Positions 1 to 8,212 of a DNA stretch of 64,000 nt are shown one piece after another; position 1 is the first letter of the stretch, and every line of letters begins with the position of its first letter. Below the pieces are notes generated by a model. The model worked only from the letters and a program-made list of their open reading frames with translations. It was not told where the DNA came from and searched no databases. Position numbers and translations under genes: made by a program. The stretch is taken from the NCBI RefSeq assembly GCF_003003355.1, contig NZ_PVTQ01000017.1:1-64000 (forward strand), written 5' to 3'. This DNA comes from Donghicola tyrosinivorans. Its GTDB lineage: Bacteria; Pseudomonadota; Alphaproteobacteria; Rhodobacterales; Rhodobacteraceae.

Positions 1-33
1 TCTTTCATGTAAATCCAGTTCTGTGTGGGCCAT
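1..33 (-). mobile_element. Start of a probable IS30-family transposase gene (cut by window edge)
   Basis: Only the first eleven codons are inside the window (MAHTELDLHER, minus strand). A strong Shine-Dalgarno AAGGAG lies at 41-46 with a 7-base spacer, so the start is well supported. The N-terminus resembles IS30-type transposases as I remember them from Rhodobacteraceae; eleven residues cannot prove this. A 6-bp hairpin (stem 44-49/54-59) sits directly on the Shine-Dalgarno, an arrangement that some insertion sequences use to prevent translation of read-through RNA. The outer end of the element, somewhere between about 60 and 370, could not be located. Confidence 0.45.
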
Positions 34-399
34 GTCCGGTCTCCTTGCTTTTCAGCAAGATAGAGAGTGTGTCGCAACGCAGATTAGAATGTGCCGGCGC
101 TACACGGACAACACTTATAATTGGTATTATGTAATATAAATTGCGACTGCGGCGTTAGTTATACGACTAAAGTATTGGCTCGATAGAAAAAAGAGGCTCT
201 CGTAATCGTGTGTTCTTGCTACCGGACGTGAAAAATAAGTATGTAGTATGTGCTCGCATTACCTTTTTCAGCGGGCAGTTAAGCGGATTTTGGTGTGAAC
301 TACAAAGCGGCATGTGCGCACTGCACAGTGCCTGAATTAGGACATTTTCAAAGTGTGCTGGTTTTATGAGTGTATAGTCGATGGGAAACTGGTGGCGCT
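34..399. other. Intergenic region, A+T-rich, between transposase edge and luxR
   Basis: The stretch holds the leader of the transposase-like gene and, beyond about 110, sequence visibly richer in A+T than the coding DNA around it. No open reading frame or RNA gene is convincing. I found no lux-box-like palindrome of the classical 20-bp type. A terminal inverted repeat of the insertion sequence should lie here but cannot be recognised with only one end available. Confidence 0.4.
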
Positions 400-1158
400 A
401 TGAAGCAGCTTTCGTCTTACCTTGAAGATCTTACGGACGCAAAAACCCTAGAGGCGCTCTGGGCGATGCATAGCGAACGGATGGCGGAATATGGGTTTGA
501 CCGCCTCATCTACGGGTTCACCCATTACCGCAGCGAGACATCGCTTGGGGATCCGAACGATTTCCTGATCCTCTCGACCCACGATAAGGAATACATCGAG
601 GCCTTTATCAACGGTGGCAATTACTTCCATGCGCCGATGGTGAAATGGGCCCTGGAGAACGAAGGCGCGTGCAGCTGGCGCTTTATGCATGAACTGATTG
701 CGACAGACGCGTTGACCGCCAATGAAAAGCGTGTGGTCGAGTTCAACCAGAAGATGGATGTGGTTGCAGGTTACACGATCTCTTTCAAATCCGTGTCAGC
801 ACGTTCCAAGGGCGCGATCGCTTTGACCGGACGTCGCGGGCTGTCCCAGGACGATGTAGACGTCATCTGGGAGGCCCATGGGCGCGACATCATCCTTGCC
901 AATAACGTTGCCCACCTGAAGATCACCTCCCTGCCCTATGCGCCGCCCACACGCGGCCTGACAAAACGTCAGCGCGAAGCGCTGCAATGGGTCGGAGACG
1001 GTAAGACAACCCAAGATATCGCGGTATTAATGGGGCTTACACCAGCTACGGTTGAAAAACATCTGCGGCTGGCCCGTGAATCGCTGAATGTCGAGACAAC
1101 AGCGCAGGCTGTTTTGAAGGCAGCGTTTCAAAACCAGATGTTTATCGTCGAAGGGTGA
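400..1158 (+). CDS. LuxR-family transcriptional regulator with autoinducer-binding-like domain, orphan
   Basis: The protein has the two-domain LuxR plan: an N-terminal autoinducer-binding-type domain (about residues 10-150) and a C-terminal LuxR helix-turn-helix (about 185-240, with the GLTKRQREALQW and TVEKHL stretches typical of the DNA-binding helices). An upstream in-frame GTG at 370 would add ten residues, but the ATG at 400 is the more natural start. No luxI-type synthase is next to it in the window. By eye, the Asp that contacts the homoserine-lactone amide in TraR/LuxR proteins falls on Ala in the motif YFHAPMVKWA, so ligand binding may differ or be lost. Target genes are unknown. Confidence 0.8.
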   Translation: MKQLSSYLEDLTDAKTLEALWAMHSERMAEYGFDRLIYGFTHYRSETSLGDPNDFLILSTHDKEYIEAFINGGNYFHAPMVKWALENEGACSWRFMHELIATDALTANEKRVVEFNQKMDVVAGYTISFKSVSARSKGAIALTGRRGLSQDDVDVIWEAHGRDIILANNVAHLKITSLPYAPPTRGLTKRQREALQWVGDGKTTQDIAVLMGLTPATVEKHLRLARESLNVETTAQAVLKAAFQNQMFIVEG

Positions 1159-1617
1159 TGATCTTTTTCGTCATTAATTTTCAATGACTTAAGTTGAGAA
1201 AAGCGGCCGAGGTACGGAATACCATACTTACCGAACCTCACGGAAAGGTGGCATAAAACACATGTTCCGTGAGTGGTGGCTTTGGCCAGGGAACGCCGAA
1301 AGAAAACACTGGTATTTAGGTGCTCTTTCTTGAGGGTGGTCGTCAGACCCGTCGGTTTGGGTGAAATATTCTGCGCACAAACCGACACTTTATGCTTCGT
1401 ATCCCCATCCCTCGAGGCATGATTTTCTTACAGGCGTCGGACTAGTTCCGGCGCCTCTTTTTTTGCCCAATCATCGGGAAAACTGCGCAGGAATCAAGCA
1501 CTACAGCGTACCCGTAGGCGCGCCCTGCCCGCCTGTGGCTGCGGTCAAAATATCCGAAAACCCCAATAAAAAAGGGACGCCGAAGCGTCCCTTAAATCGT
1601 TTAGCGTGCCGAGCGAA
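1159..1617. other. Intergenic region between luxR and tsf
   Basis: No full-size gene is supported. Near 1237-1273 there is a 9-bp inverted repeat. The 3' arm follows the ATG of a 23-codon, Trp-rich open frame (1262-1333) and the 5' arm overlaps its purine-rich leader. The right end (1564-1593) carries the tsf terminator. The remainder shows nothing I can interpret. Confidence 0.4.
1564..1593 (-). terminator. Rho-independent terminator of tsf
   Basis: A 9-bp perfect stem (1572-1580 with 1585-1593, 4-base loop) is followed on the minus strand by a run of T residues. It begins about 25 bases after the tsf stop codon. Confidence 0.9.
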
Positions 1618-2493
1618 TTAGCCCTTGGCAACTTTCGCAACTTCAGCAGCGAAGTCTTCTTCGACTTTCTCGATGCCTTCGCCAACTTCCATGCGGACGT
1701 AAGCGACGATGGTTGCGCCAGCTTCTTTTGCAGCTGCTTCAACGGTCAGATCGGGGTTCACAACGAACGCCTGACCCAGCAGGGTCACTTCGCCCAGGAA
1801 CTTGGCCATACGGCCTTCGATCATCTTTTCGATCACGGCTTCGGGCTTGCCCGACTCACGTGCGATGTCGATCTGAACCTGACGCTCTTTTTCGACGATT
1901 GCGGGGTCCAGGTCAGCTGCCGACAGCGACTGGGGGTTTGCTGCTGCGATGTGCATTGCAACCTGACGGCCGAATGCTTCGTCGCCGCCGTTCATGGCAA
2001 CCAGAACACCGATTTTGCCCATGCCGTCTGCAGCTGCGTTGTGGACGTAGGACACAACGTTTTCTGCTTCGACCGACGCCATCCGGCGCAGGGTCATGTT
2101 TTCGCCGATGGTGGCGATTTTGTCGGTGATCATGGTTTCAACGGCTTTGCCGTTGATTTCGGCTGCTTTCAGCGCGTCCAGATCAGCTGCGTTCAGTGCC
2201 GCGCCAGCGATATCGCTAACCATGGTCTGGAATTCAGCGTTCTTCGCAACGAAGTCGGTTTCCGAGTTGATTTCGACAGCAACACCTTTGCCGCCTTCAA
2301 CCTTCACAGCAACCAGACCTTCCGCAGCGGTACGGCCCGATTTCTTGGCGGCTTTCGCCAGGCCTTTGGTGCGCAGCCAGTCGATTGCTGCTTCCATGTC
2401 GCCGTTGTTTTCGGTCAGGGCTTTTTTGGCATCCATCATGCCTGCGCCGGTCATCTCGCGCAGTTCTTTAACCTGTGCTGCAGTGATCGCCAT
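1618..2493 (-). CDS. tsf: Translation elongation factor Ts
   Basis: EF-Ts is the guanine-nucleotide exchange factor that recycles EF-Tu. The 291-residue length is normal. The N-terminal UBA-like segment ([16 protein letters not shown], about 11-26) and the exchange motif TDFVAKN (about 79-85) are present, followed by the dimerisation-type subdomains. It lies 93 bases downstream of rpsB on the same strand, the usual rpsB-tsf order, and has its own terminator. The intervening spacer contains a stable 8-bp hairpin (2541-2548/2556-2563), which may tune the ratio of the two messages. The start has a good Shine-Dalgarno (GAGAGGAG) upstream. Confidence 0.97.
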   Translation of the reverse strand: MAITAAQVKELREMTGAGMMDAKKALTENNGDMEAAIDWLRTKGLAKAAKKSGRTAAEGLVAVKVEGGKGVAVEINSETDFVAKNAEFQTMVSDIAGAALNAADLDALKAAEINGKAVETMITDKIATIGENMTLRRMASVEAENVVSYVHNAAADGMGKIGVLVAMNGGDEAFGRQVAMHIAAANPQSLSAADLDPAIVEKERQVQIDIARESGKPEAVIEKMIEGRMAKFLGEVTLLGQAFVVNPDLTVEAAAKEAGATIVAYVRMEVGEGIEKVEEDFAAEVAKVAKG

Positions 2494-2586
2494 GGTTGGC
2501 TCCTCTCAAATGTCTTGTCTACGAGCCCGGGAATGGGCTTGGGCGCGGAAGTACCCCGCGCCCGTATCATTTTTTTGAAGCGAAGA

Positions 2587-3351
2587 TTATTCGGCGCCTT
2601 CGGCGACGACTTCTTCTTCCAGACCAGCTTCCAGCTCGCCCAGGTCAACGCCTGCGGCACCCAGCTGAGCTGTCATGCCGTCCAGAGCGGCGCGCGACAC
2701 CAGGTCGGTGTACAGAGCGATCGCACGTGCTGCGTCGTCGTTGCCGGGGATGATGTAGTCAACGCCTTCGGGGTTGCAGTTGGTGTCAACGACAGCAACA
2801 ACCGGGATACCCAGCTTTTTCGCTTCCAGAATGGCCAGGGCTTCTTTTTTCACGTCGATGACGAACAGCAGATCAGGAACGCCGCCCATCTCGCGGATGC
2901 CGCCCAGAGAAGCTTGCAGTTTGGTCTGCTCGCGTTCCATCTGCAGGCGCTCTTTCTTGGTCAGACCCTCGGCGCCGCCTTCCATGGCTTCGTCGATGTT
3001 CTTCAGACGCTGGATCGACTGCGAAACAGTTTTCCAGTTGGTCAGAGTGCCACCCAGCCAGCGGTGGTTCATGTAGTACTGTGCGCACTTTTCAGCGGCT
3101 TCTGCGACGGGCTGAGCTGCCTGACGCTTGGTGCCAACGAACAGAACGCGGCCACCTTTTGCAACGGTGTCACGAACAACCTTCAGAGCAGCGTCCAGCA
3201 TGGGGACGGTCTGGGTCAGGTCGAGGATGTGGATGCCGTTGCGCGAGCCGTAGATGAACTCGCCCATACGGGGGTTCCAACGCTGCGTCTGGTGACCAAA
3301 GTGAACGCCTGCTTCCAGCAGCTGGCGCATGGAGAACTCAGGAAGAGCCAT
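2587..3351 (-). CDS. rpsB: 30S ribosomal protein S2
   Basis: S2 binds late in 30S subunit assembly and is needed for S1 docking. The 254 residues begin [20 protein letters not shown], the highly conserved S2 opening, and contain the family stretches RWNPRM and YIPGNDDA. The acidic C-terminal tail ([12 protein letters not shown]) is common in alphaproteobacteria. It is first in the rpsB-tsf pair. The roughly 180 bases upstream contain no other gene and should hold the promoter and a leader. Confidence 0.97.
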   Translation of the reverse strand: MALPEFSMRQLLEAGVHFGHQTQRWNPRMGEFIYGSRNGIHILDLTQTVPMLDAALKVVRDTVAKGGRVLFVGTKRQAAQPVAEAAEKCAQYYMNHRWLGGTLTNWKTVSQSIQRLKNIDEAMEGGAEGLTKKERLQMEREQTKLQASLGGIREMGGVPDLLFVIDVKKEALAILEAKKLGIPVVAVVDTNCNPEGVDYIIPGNDDAARAIALYTDLVSRAALDGMTAQLGAAGVDLGELEAGLEEEVVAEGAE

Positions 3352-3533
3352 GTCTTTATCCTTTCCGGTTTCATGCCTCGGCTGGGGTGAGAAGCGGATG
3401 CTTCAACCGGCGGACGTACAGGGATTTCTCCCCCGTAGGCCCAAACCCAGCCAGCGGTTTCGTGGGCGTGCCATTACTGGCAAATGGGGGGTATGGCAAC
3501 CCCCTGCCCGCATTTTTGCGCAAGATACAAGGA

Positions 3534-4661
3534 TTAAAGCCCGAAAGCCCGTTCCACGAACCAATAAGCGCCGATTGCGCCGATCACCAGACTGGCCGGA
3601 ACAGAGATCGCCTTGCGGTACCAAGGTTTATCCCCGAACCAGAAACCGACCGCAAGAAACGCCAGCGCGATGACAGTCAGCTGTCCGATCTCGACACCCA
3701 CATTAAAGCCGATCAGCGCGGGAACGAATTGGGATTGCGGCAAGCCGAATTCTCCCAAAACCGAGGCAAATCCAAGACCGTGCAGCAGACCAAAGACAAA
3801 GACCACCACTGGCCGCCACGGGCTAAGGCCGCGGGTGAGGATATTCTCGACCGCGACAAAGGTGATCGAGGCGGCTATCAGCGGCTCGACGATCGCGCCG
3901 GGCACAGCAACCAGCCCCAGTGCTCCAAGCGCCAGCGTGACCGTATGGGCCAGTGTGAAAGCCGAAATCTGCCACAGCAGTGGCTTTAGCTGTGTCGACA
4001 GAAAGAAAAGACCCAGCACAAACAAGATGTGATCCAAGCCTTTGGGCAGAATGTGGTCAAAGCCCACGGGAATATAGGTCAAAAAGGTCTCGGCCGCGCC
4101 CAAGCTGTAGCCGCCAGTGATGGCAACCGGATCGGTGCTGGTGCCAGCGGCCAGATAGGCTGTGTAAGGATCCTCGACCCCGTTCTGCCGGACGATCATC
4201 GCGCCATAGTTTGCGGGCCAGCCGATTGTCAGAGTGGACGCATTGGCCGGCAGATCAGCCTGAAGCGTCAGGACGGTCACACGGGGCAATTCCAGATCGG
4301 GTTGGGGTTCAACCTCGACACCACTCAGGATCGCGGTGACCGGTCCTTGATCGGTCTCTAACTGTAGGTCGCCAGCCATCTGGGGCCAGTAGGTGGTGAC
4401 ATCCTGCGTCAAAGCATCCGGTTCCAAGGCCCGTAGCCGGTCATATGTATCCACCTGCGCTGATGCATTGGTGTCCTCCAGCCCCTCAAGATCGATTCCG
4501 GCCAGAAACGCTTCGACATTGGCGCGCATGGTCACAGAGAGGCTGCCGTCCACGACGGAAAAGTCCGTGATGGTCGGCGTGACCTCATGGGCCTGCGCAT
4601 GCGGGACAAGCAGAACACTTGACACCAGCGCTGCAAGCCACACCCTGATTACGATCATCAT
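3534..4661 (-). CDS. HupE/UreJ-family membrane protein with N-terminal extracytoplasmic domain
   Basis: The protein has a signal peptide (MMIVIRVW... to HAQA), a soluble domain of about 190 residues, and a C-terminal hydrophobic half with HupE/UreJ hallmarks: GLDHILFVLGL, AHTVTLA and LLHGLGFA. HupE/UreJ proteins are secondary transporters linked to nickel or cobalt uptake; members with this long N-terminal domain are common in marine bacteria and their substrate is not firmly known. I chose the start at the MM pair that begins the signal peptide rather than an in-frame ATG at 4691, which would overlap the divergent gene at 4678. No urease or hydrogenase gene is nearby. Confidence 0.75.
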   Translation of the reverse strand: MMIVIRVWLAALVSSVLLVPHAQAHEVTPTITDFSVVDGSLSVTMRANVEAFLAGIDLEGLEDTNASAQVDTYDRLRALEPDALTQDVTTYWPQMAGDLQLETDQGPVTAILSGVEVEPQPDLELPRVTVLTLQADLPANASTLTIGWPANYGAMIVRQNGVEDPYTAYLAAGTSTDPVAITGGYSLGAAETFLTYIPVGFDHILPKGLDHILFVLGLFFLSTQLKPLLWQISAFTLAHTVTLALGALGLVAVPGAIVEPLIAASITFVAVENILTRGLSPWRPVVVFVFGLLHGLGFASVLGEFGLPQSQFVPALIGFNVGVEIGQLTVIALAFLAVGFWFGDKPWYRKAISVPASLVIGAIGAYWFVERAFGL

Positions 4662-4677
4662 ACGGGACCACCCAATT

Positions 4678-5493
4678 ATGCCGCGCTCCATCCTGCTTGC
4701 CCTCTCCCTTTTCTTGCTGCCATCGATTGGCTTTAGCCATGAGACATGGCTTGAACCGCAGCAGTATCAAGTTTCTTCGGCGGGCACCCTACGGGCCGAC
4801 TTACGCAATGGCGAGGCATTTTCGGGATTTCGTCTGGCTTACATGCCCGCGAAACAGGTGCGCATGGATGTGATTCAGGACGGTCAGACTGCCGCGATTG
4901 CGGGCCGGATGGGGGATATTCCGGCGGTGCAGTTGACAGGGCTGCAAGATGGGCTGGCCGTACTGGTCTATCAATCCACCCTCAACCGGATCACCTATCA
5001 GGATGCCTCGAAGTTCGAAAATTTCGTGACGCACAAGGGGTTTCCTGAGGTTCTGGAAGTGCACAAGGCGCGCGGCCTGCCAGAGACGGGCTTTGCGGAA
5101 GGTTACATCCGTTACGCCAAGGCGCTGGTTGCGGTCGGAGATGGCACGGGCGCTGATACGGCCACCGGCATGGAGACAGAGTTTGTCGCGCTTACAAACC
5201 CTTACGCGTCAGACTTTGATGGCACAATGCACGTGCAGTTGTTCTATCAAGGCCAGCCGCGAGCCGATGCTCAGGTCGAGGTTTTCGCCCGTGCGCCCGA
5301 TGACACCGTGTCGATCAATACGTTCCGGACGGATGCAGATGGGATTGCCGCGATCCCTGTCCTGCCCAATCAGACTTACCTCTTTGATGGGGTTGTCATG
5401 CGCGAACCGGCCGATCCATCCCCTGACGGAAAAACCCCGATAGTGTGGGAAAGCCTATGGGCGGCGCTGACCTTCTTTGTGCCTGCCCGTTGA
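4678..5493 (+). CDS. DUF4198-type periplasmic protein, possibly metal-related
   Basis: A clear signal peptide (MPRSILLALSLFLLPSIGFS, then HETW at the mature end) precedes about 250 residues of beta-rich sequence. The mature N-terminus HETWLEPQ and the overall layout fit the DUF4198 family, members of which are found next to nickel/cobalt transport genes. It is divergent from the HupE-type gene with only 16 bases between the two starts, so the pair is probably functionally linked, with each promoter lying inside the other's coding region or very close to it. The His at the mature N-terminus could be a metal ligand; this is inference. The substrate is unknown. Confidence 0.6.
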   Translation: MPRSILLALSLFLLPSIGFSHETWLEPQQYQVSSAGTLRADLRNGEAFSGFRLAYMPAKQVRMDVIQDGQTAAIAGRMGDIPAVQLTGLQDGLAVLVYQSTLNRITYQDASKFENFVTHKGFPEVLEVHKARGLPETGFAEGYIRYAKALVAVGDGTGADTATGMETEFVALTNPYASDFDGTMHVQLFYQGQPRADAQVEVFARAPDDTVSINTFRTDADGIAAIPVLPNQTYLFDGVVMREPADPSPDGKTPIVWESLWAALTFFVPAR

Positions 5494-5578
5494 CCCATCC
5501 CGATGAAGTATTGACGTCAGGTCGGCCTCTGCCAAAGGTGGCTTGCGGCCCGCCGCCGCTTTGAGGCATGAGGCCCCC

Positions 5579-6475
5579 ATGACCACTTCACCCAACATCC
5601 TTTGCATCGGCTCGGTCCTGTGGGACATCATCGGGCGTTCGGCCAGCCATATGCGTCAGGGCAGCGATGTGCCGGGGCGGATCATCCGCATTCCGGGCGG
5701 CGTTGCCATGAACATCGCCATCACCTTGCGCCGTCAGGGTATGCACCCTGCTCTGCTGACTGCCATGGGGCTGGACCCCGAGGGGCAGGAACTGCTAGCC
5801 CAATGTCAGCGCATGGGTATGGCCTGTGACCATATCTACCTGTCTAAAGACCTGCCCACGGATCGTTACATGGCGGTCGAGGGCGGTAATGGTCTGATCG
5901 CAGCCATCGCTGACGCCCATTCACTGGAAGAGGCCGGAGACAAGATCCTCACCGCCTTGCTGGACGGCCCCCTTGGCAGCGCCTCTGCGCCCTATGAGGG
6001 GCTGATCGCTTTGGACGGTAACCTTACCGTTGAGTTGCTCACCCAGATCGCCGCATCACCAGCCTTTGCCAAGGCGGACCTGCGGGTCGCTCCCGCTTCA
6101 CCCGGTAAGGCGCAGCGCCTGATCCCGTTTCTGGAGCAAGGTCGGGCAACGCTCTACGTGAACCTCGAAGAGGCCAGCCTGCTGTGTAGCGCCAGTTATG
6201 ATAGTGCCGAGGCCGCCGCCCGTGGCCTTTTGGATCGCGGTGCGTTCCGCGCCGTTGTGACAGACGGTGGCCGCCCCACTGCCGATGGCACCAAAGACGG
6301 AATCCTTGTCCAAACCCCGCCCGAGGTGCTGGTGACCCGTGTCACTGGCGCGGGCGATACCTTTATGGCGGCTCATATTGCAGCCGAATATCGCGGCGCA
6401 TCGCGCGACGCAGCCCTCAGCGCCGCCCTGACTGCCGCCGCTGCACATGTTTCCGGAGAGACTCCTTATGATTGA
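5579..6475 (+). CDS. psuK: PfkB-family sugar kinase, pseudouridine kinase
   Basis: A ribokinase/PfkB-family kinase of 298 residues. The N-terminal glycine-rich PfkB signature (IPGGVAMNIAITL) and the C-terminal ATP/catalytic signature GAGDTFMAA, with the general-base Asp, are both visible. Its stop overlaps the start of psuG by 8 bases, and psuK-psuG is the known pair for pseudouridine breakdown: the kinase makes pseudouridine 5'-phosphate, which PsuG splits to uracil and ribose 5-phosphate. The ATG at 5579 is preferred to an upstream start that would add 12 non-family residues. No dedicated transporter is adjacent. Confidence 0.85.
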   Translation: MTTSPNILCIGSVLWDIIGRSASHMRQGSDVPGRIIRIPGGVAMNIAITLRRQGMHPALLTAMGLDPEGQELLAQCQRMGMACDHIYLSKDLPTDRYMAVEGGNGLIAAIADAHSLEEAGDKILTALLDGPLGSASAPYEGLIALDGNLTVELLTQIAASPAFAKADLRVAPASPGKAQRLIPFLEQGRATLYVNLEEASLLCSASYDSAEAAARGLLDRGAFRAVVTDGGRPTADGTKDGILVQTPPEVLVTRVTGAGDTFMAAHIAAEYRGASRDAALSAALTAAAAHVSGETPYD

Positions 6476-7373
6476 CATCACCTACGCCCCCGAAGTCGCT
6501 GCCGCGAAAGAGAAAAAACAGCCCATCGTGGCGCTGGAAAGCACCATCATCACCCACGGGATGCCCTATCCGCAAAACGTTGAGACCGCCCGCCGTGTGG
6601 AGCAGACCATCCGTGACGGCGGTGCAGTCCCCGCCACGATGGCCGTGCTGGACGGCGTGCTGCATGCTGGCCTGACCGATGCGCAACTGGACAAACTGGG
6701 ACAGGCCAAGAACGTGGCCAAACTGTCCCGCGCGGATTTCGCCGCCTGCATCGCCACCGGCGGCACCGGTGCAACCACTGTGGCGGCCACCATGATCGCG
6801 GCCCGCCTTGCGGGGATCGAGGTATTTGCTACAGGTGGAATCGGCGGTGTCCATCGGGGCGCGGAAGAAAGCTTTGATATCTCTGCCGACCTGCGCGAGC
6901 TATCCGAGACCCCCGTCAACGTGGTTGCAGCGGGCGCCAAGGCCATTTTGGACCTGCCCAAGACCTTGGAGGTGCTGGAAACCTTTGGCGTGCCGGTCAT
7001 CGCTTTTGGTCAGGACGATTTCCCCGCCTTCTGGTCCCGCTCTAGCGGGATGGCCGCGCCGCTGCGGATGGATACGGCGGAAGATATTGCCAAGGCTTTC
7101 CGTCTGCGCGGCGCGATGGGCCTGCCCGGCGGCCAGTTGATCGCTAACCCCGTCCCGCAAGAGTTTGAAATTTCGTCGGAATCGATCACTCCGATCATCA
7201 CCCAAGCCTTGGCCGAGGCCGAGCAGCAAGGCGTCAGCGGCAAGGGCGTGACCCCCTTCCTGCTGCAACGGATCTTTGAGTTGACCGAGGGGCGTTCGTT
7301 GGAAACCAATATCGCTTTGGTTCTGAACAACGCGGTCGTTGCGACGAAAATTGCGAAGGCATTGTGCAATTGA
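6468..7373 (+). CDS. psuG: Pseudouridine-5'-phosphate glycosidase
   Basis: The enzyme cleaves the C-C glycosidic bond of pseudouridine 5'-phosphate, reversibly, to uracil and ribose 5-phosphate. The 301 residues contain the conserved blocks VALESTIITHGMPYPQN (about 20-36), ATGGTGATTVA and GGIGGVHRGAE, all typical of the PsuG/IndA family. Translation is coupled to psuK by the 8-base overlap, with a GGAG at 6455-6458 setting the ATG at 6468 as the start. An upstream in-frame Met at 6447 lies inside psuK and is not needed. Confidence 0.93.
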   Translation: MIDITYAPEVAAAKEKKQPIVALESTIITHGMPYPQNVETARRVEQTIRDGGAVPATMAVLDGVLHAGLTDAQLDKLGQAKNVAKLSRADFAACIATGGTGATTVAATMIAARLAGIEVFATGGIGGVHRGAEESFDISADLRELSETPVNVVAAGAKAILDLPKTLEVLETFGVPVIAFGQDDFPAFWSRSSGMAAPLRMDTAEDIAKAFRLRGAMGLPGGQLIANPVPQEFEISSESITPIITQALAEAEQQGVSGKGVTPFLLQRIFELTEGRSLETNIALVLNNAVVATKIAKALCN

Positions 7374-7465
7374 TGCAAAATTTCACAAAACCTTCTCTAC
7401 CCCCGTTGTAGTGCAGCCAAGGACTTCATAAGTTCCAAGTGGTTCCGCGGGGGAAATGGATCGGC

Positions 7466-8212
7466 ATGACGACGCCTTTTGACGACAATTCGCATCCGGT
7501 TCATAAACCGGGCCTTTTTGCGCGACTGCGCGGGAATTTCTTTACCGGCGTCGTTGTGATCGCGCCTCTGGGCCTGACCGCGTGGCTGGTGTGGACCGTT
7601 GTCGGTTGGGTAGACAGCTTTGTCATGCCCTTCGTGCCGCGCGCCTATCACCCCGAAGAGCTGTTCATGCGCTACTTCGGCGTAGAATCCCCGATTGATA
7701 TCCGTGGCTTCGGGGTCATTTTCTTCCTGCTATTTACCATCCTTATTGGTTGGATCGCGAAGGGTCTGATTGGGCGCTCGTTTATCCGCTGGGGCGAACG
7801 TCAGGTGGACCGGATGCCGGTTGTACGCTCGATCTATTCAGGCGTGAAGCAGCTAGCGGAAACCGTGTTTGCCCAGTCCGAACGCAGCTTTGAAAAGGCA
7901 TGTCTGGTTCAGTACCCGCGCAAGGGCATCTGGGCGATCGGCTTTATCTCGACCGAGGCAAAGGGCGAAATCGTCCGTCGCAGCGACACGATGGAAGACC
8001 TGATCAGTGTCTTTGTTCCTACCACGCCGAACCCCACCTCGGGCTTTTTGCTGTTCTTTGCTGCCTCCGAAGTGGTCGAGCTGGACATGGCCATCGAAGA
8101 AGCTGCCAAATTGGTGATCTCGGCCGGTCTTGTATACCCGCCCGAGAGATTGCCGAATGTGAACCCCGTCACCGACGTGGCCCAAAAGCTGACCGCTTCA
8201 GGAAAACATTGA
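7466..8212 (+). CDS. DUF502-family inner-membrane protein
   Basis: A 248-residue protein with two strong membrane segments near the N-terminus (about residues 20-55 and 80-105) followed by a soluble domain containing RMPVVRSIYSGVKQ, the conserved DUF502 core. The biochemical function of this family is not established. The last 15 bases overlap, tail to tail, the end of the patatin-like gene on the other strand. The start at 7466 follows a purine-rich stretch (GGGGGAAATGG); an in-frame GTG lies at 7439. Confidence 0.8.
   Translation: MTTPFDDNSHPVHKPGLFARLRGNFFTGVVVIAPLGLTAWLVWTVVGWVDSFVMPFVPRAYHPEELFMRYFGVESPIDIRGFGVIFFLLFTILIGWIAKGLIGRSFIRWGERQVDRMPVVRSIYSGVKQLAETVFAQSERSFEKACLVQYPRKGIWAIGFISTEAKGEIVRRSDTMEDLISVFVPTTPNPTSGFLLFFAASEVVELDMAIEEAAKLVISAGLVYPPERLPNVNPVTDVAQKLTASGKH

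Noticed and set aside
2541-2578. Hairpin with a downstream T run on the plus strand between rpsB and tsf, as a terminator
   Set aside because: No plus-strand transcript is expected there, and the T run is six bases away from the stem. On the minus strand it lacks a T tract, so I treat it only as an intergenic hairpin.
1606-3390. Long plus-strand open frame (594 codons) opposite rpsB and tsf
   Set aside because: It is the mirror of two highly conserved ribosomal genes; composition is Phe/Cys/His-rich with no domain. High G+C lets such antisense frames stay open.
3486-3505. G/C hairpin after the HupE-type gene as its terminator
   Set aside because: The stem is short and no T tract follows on the minus strand.
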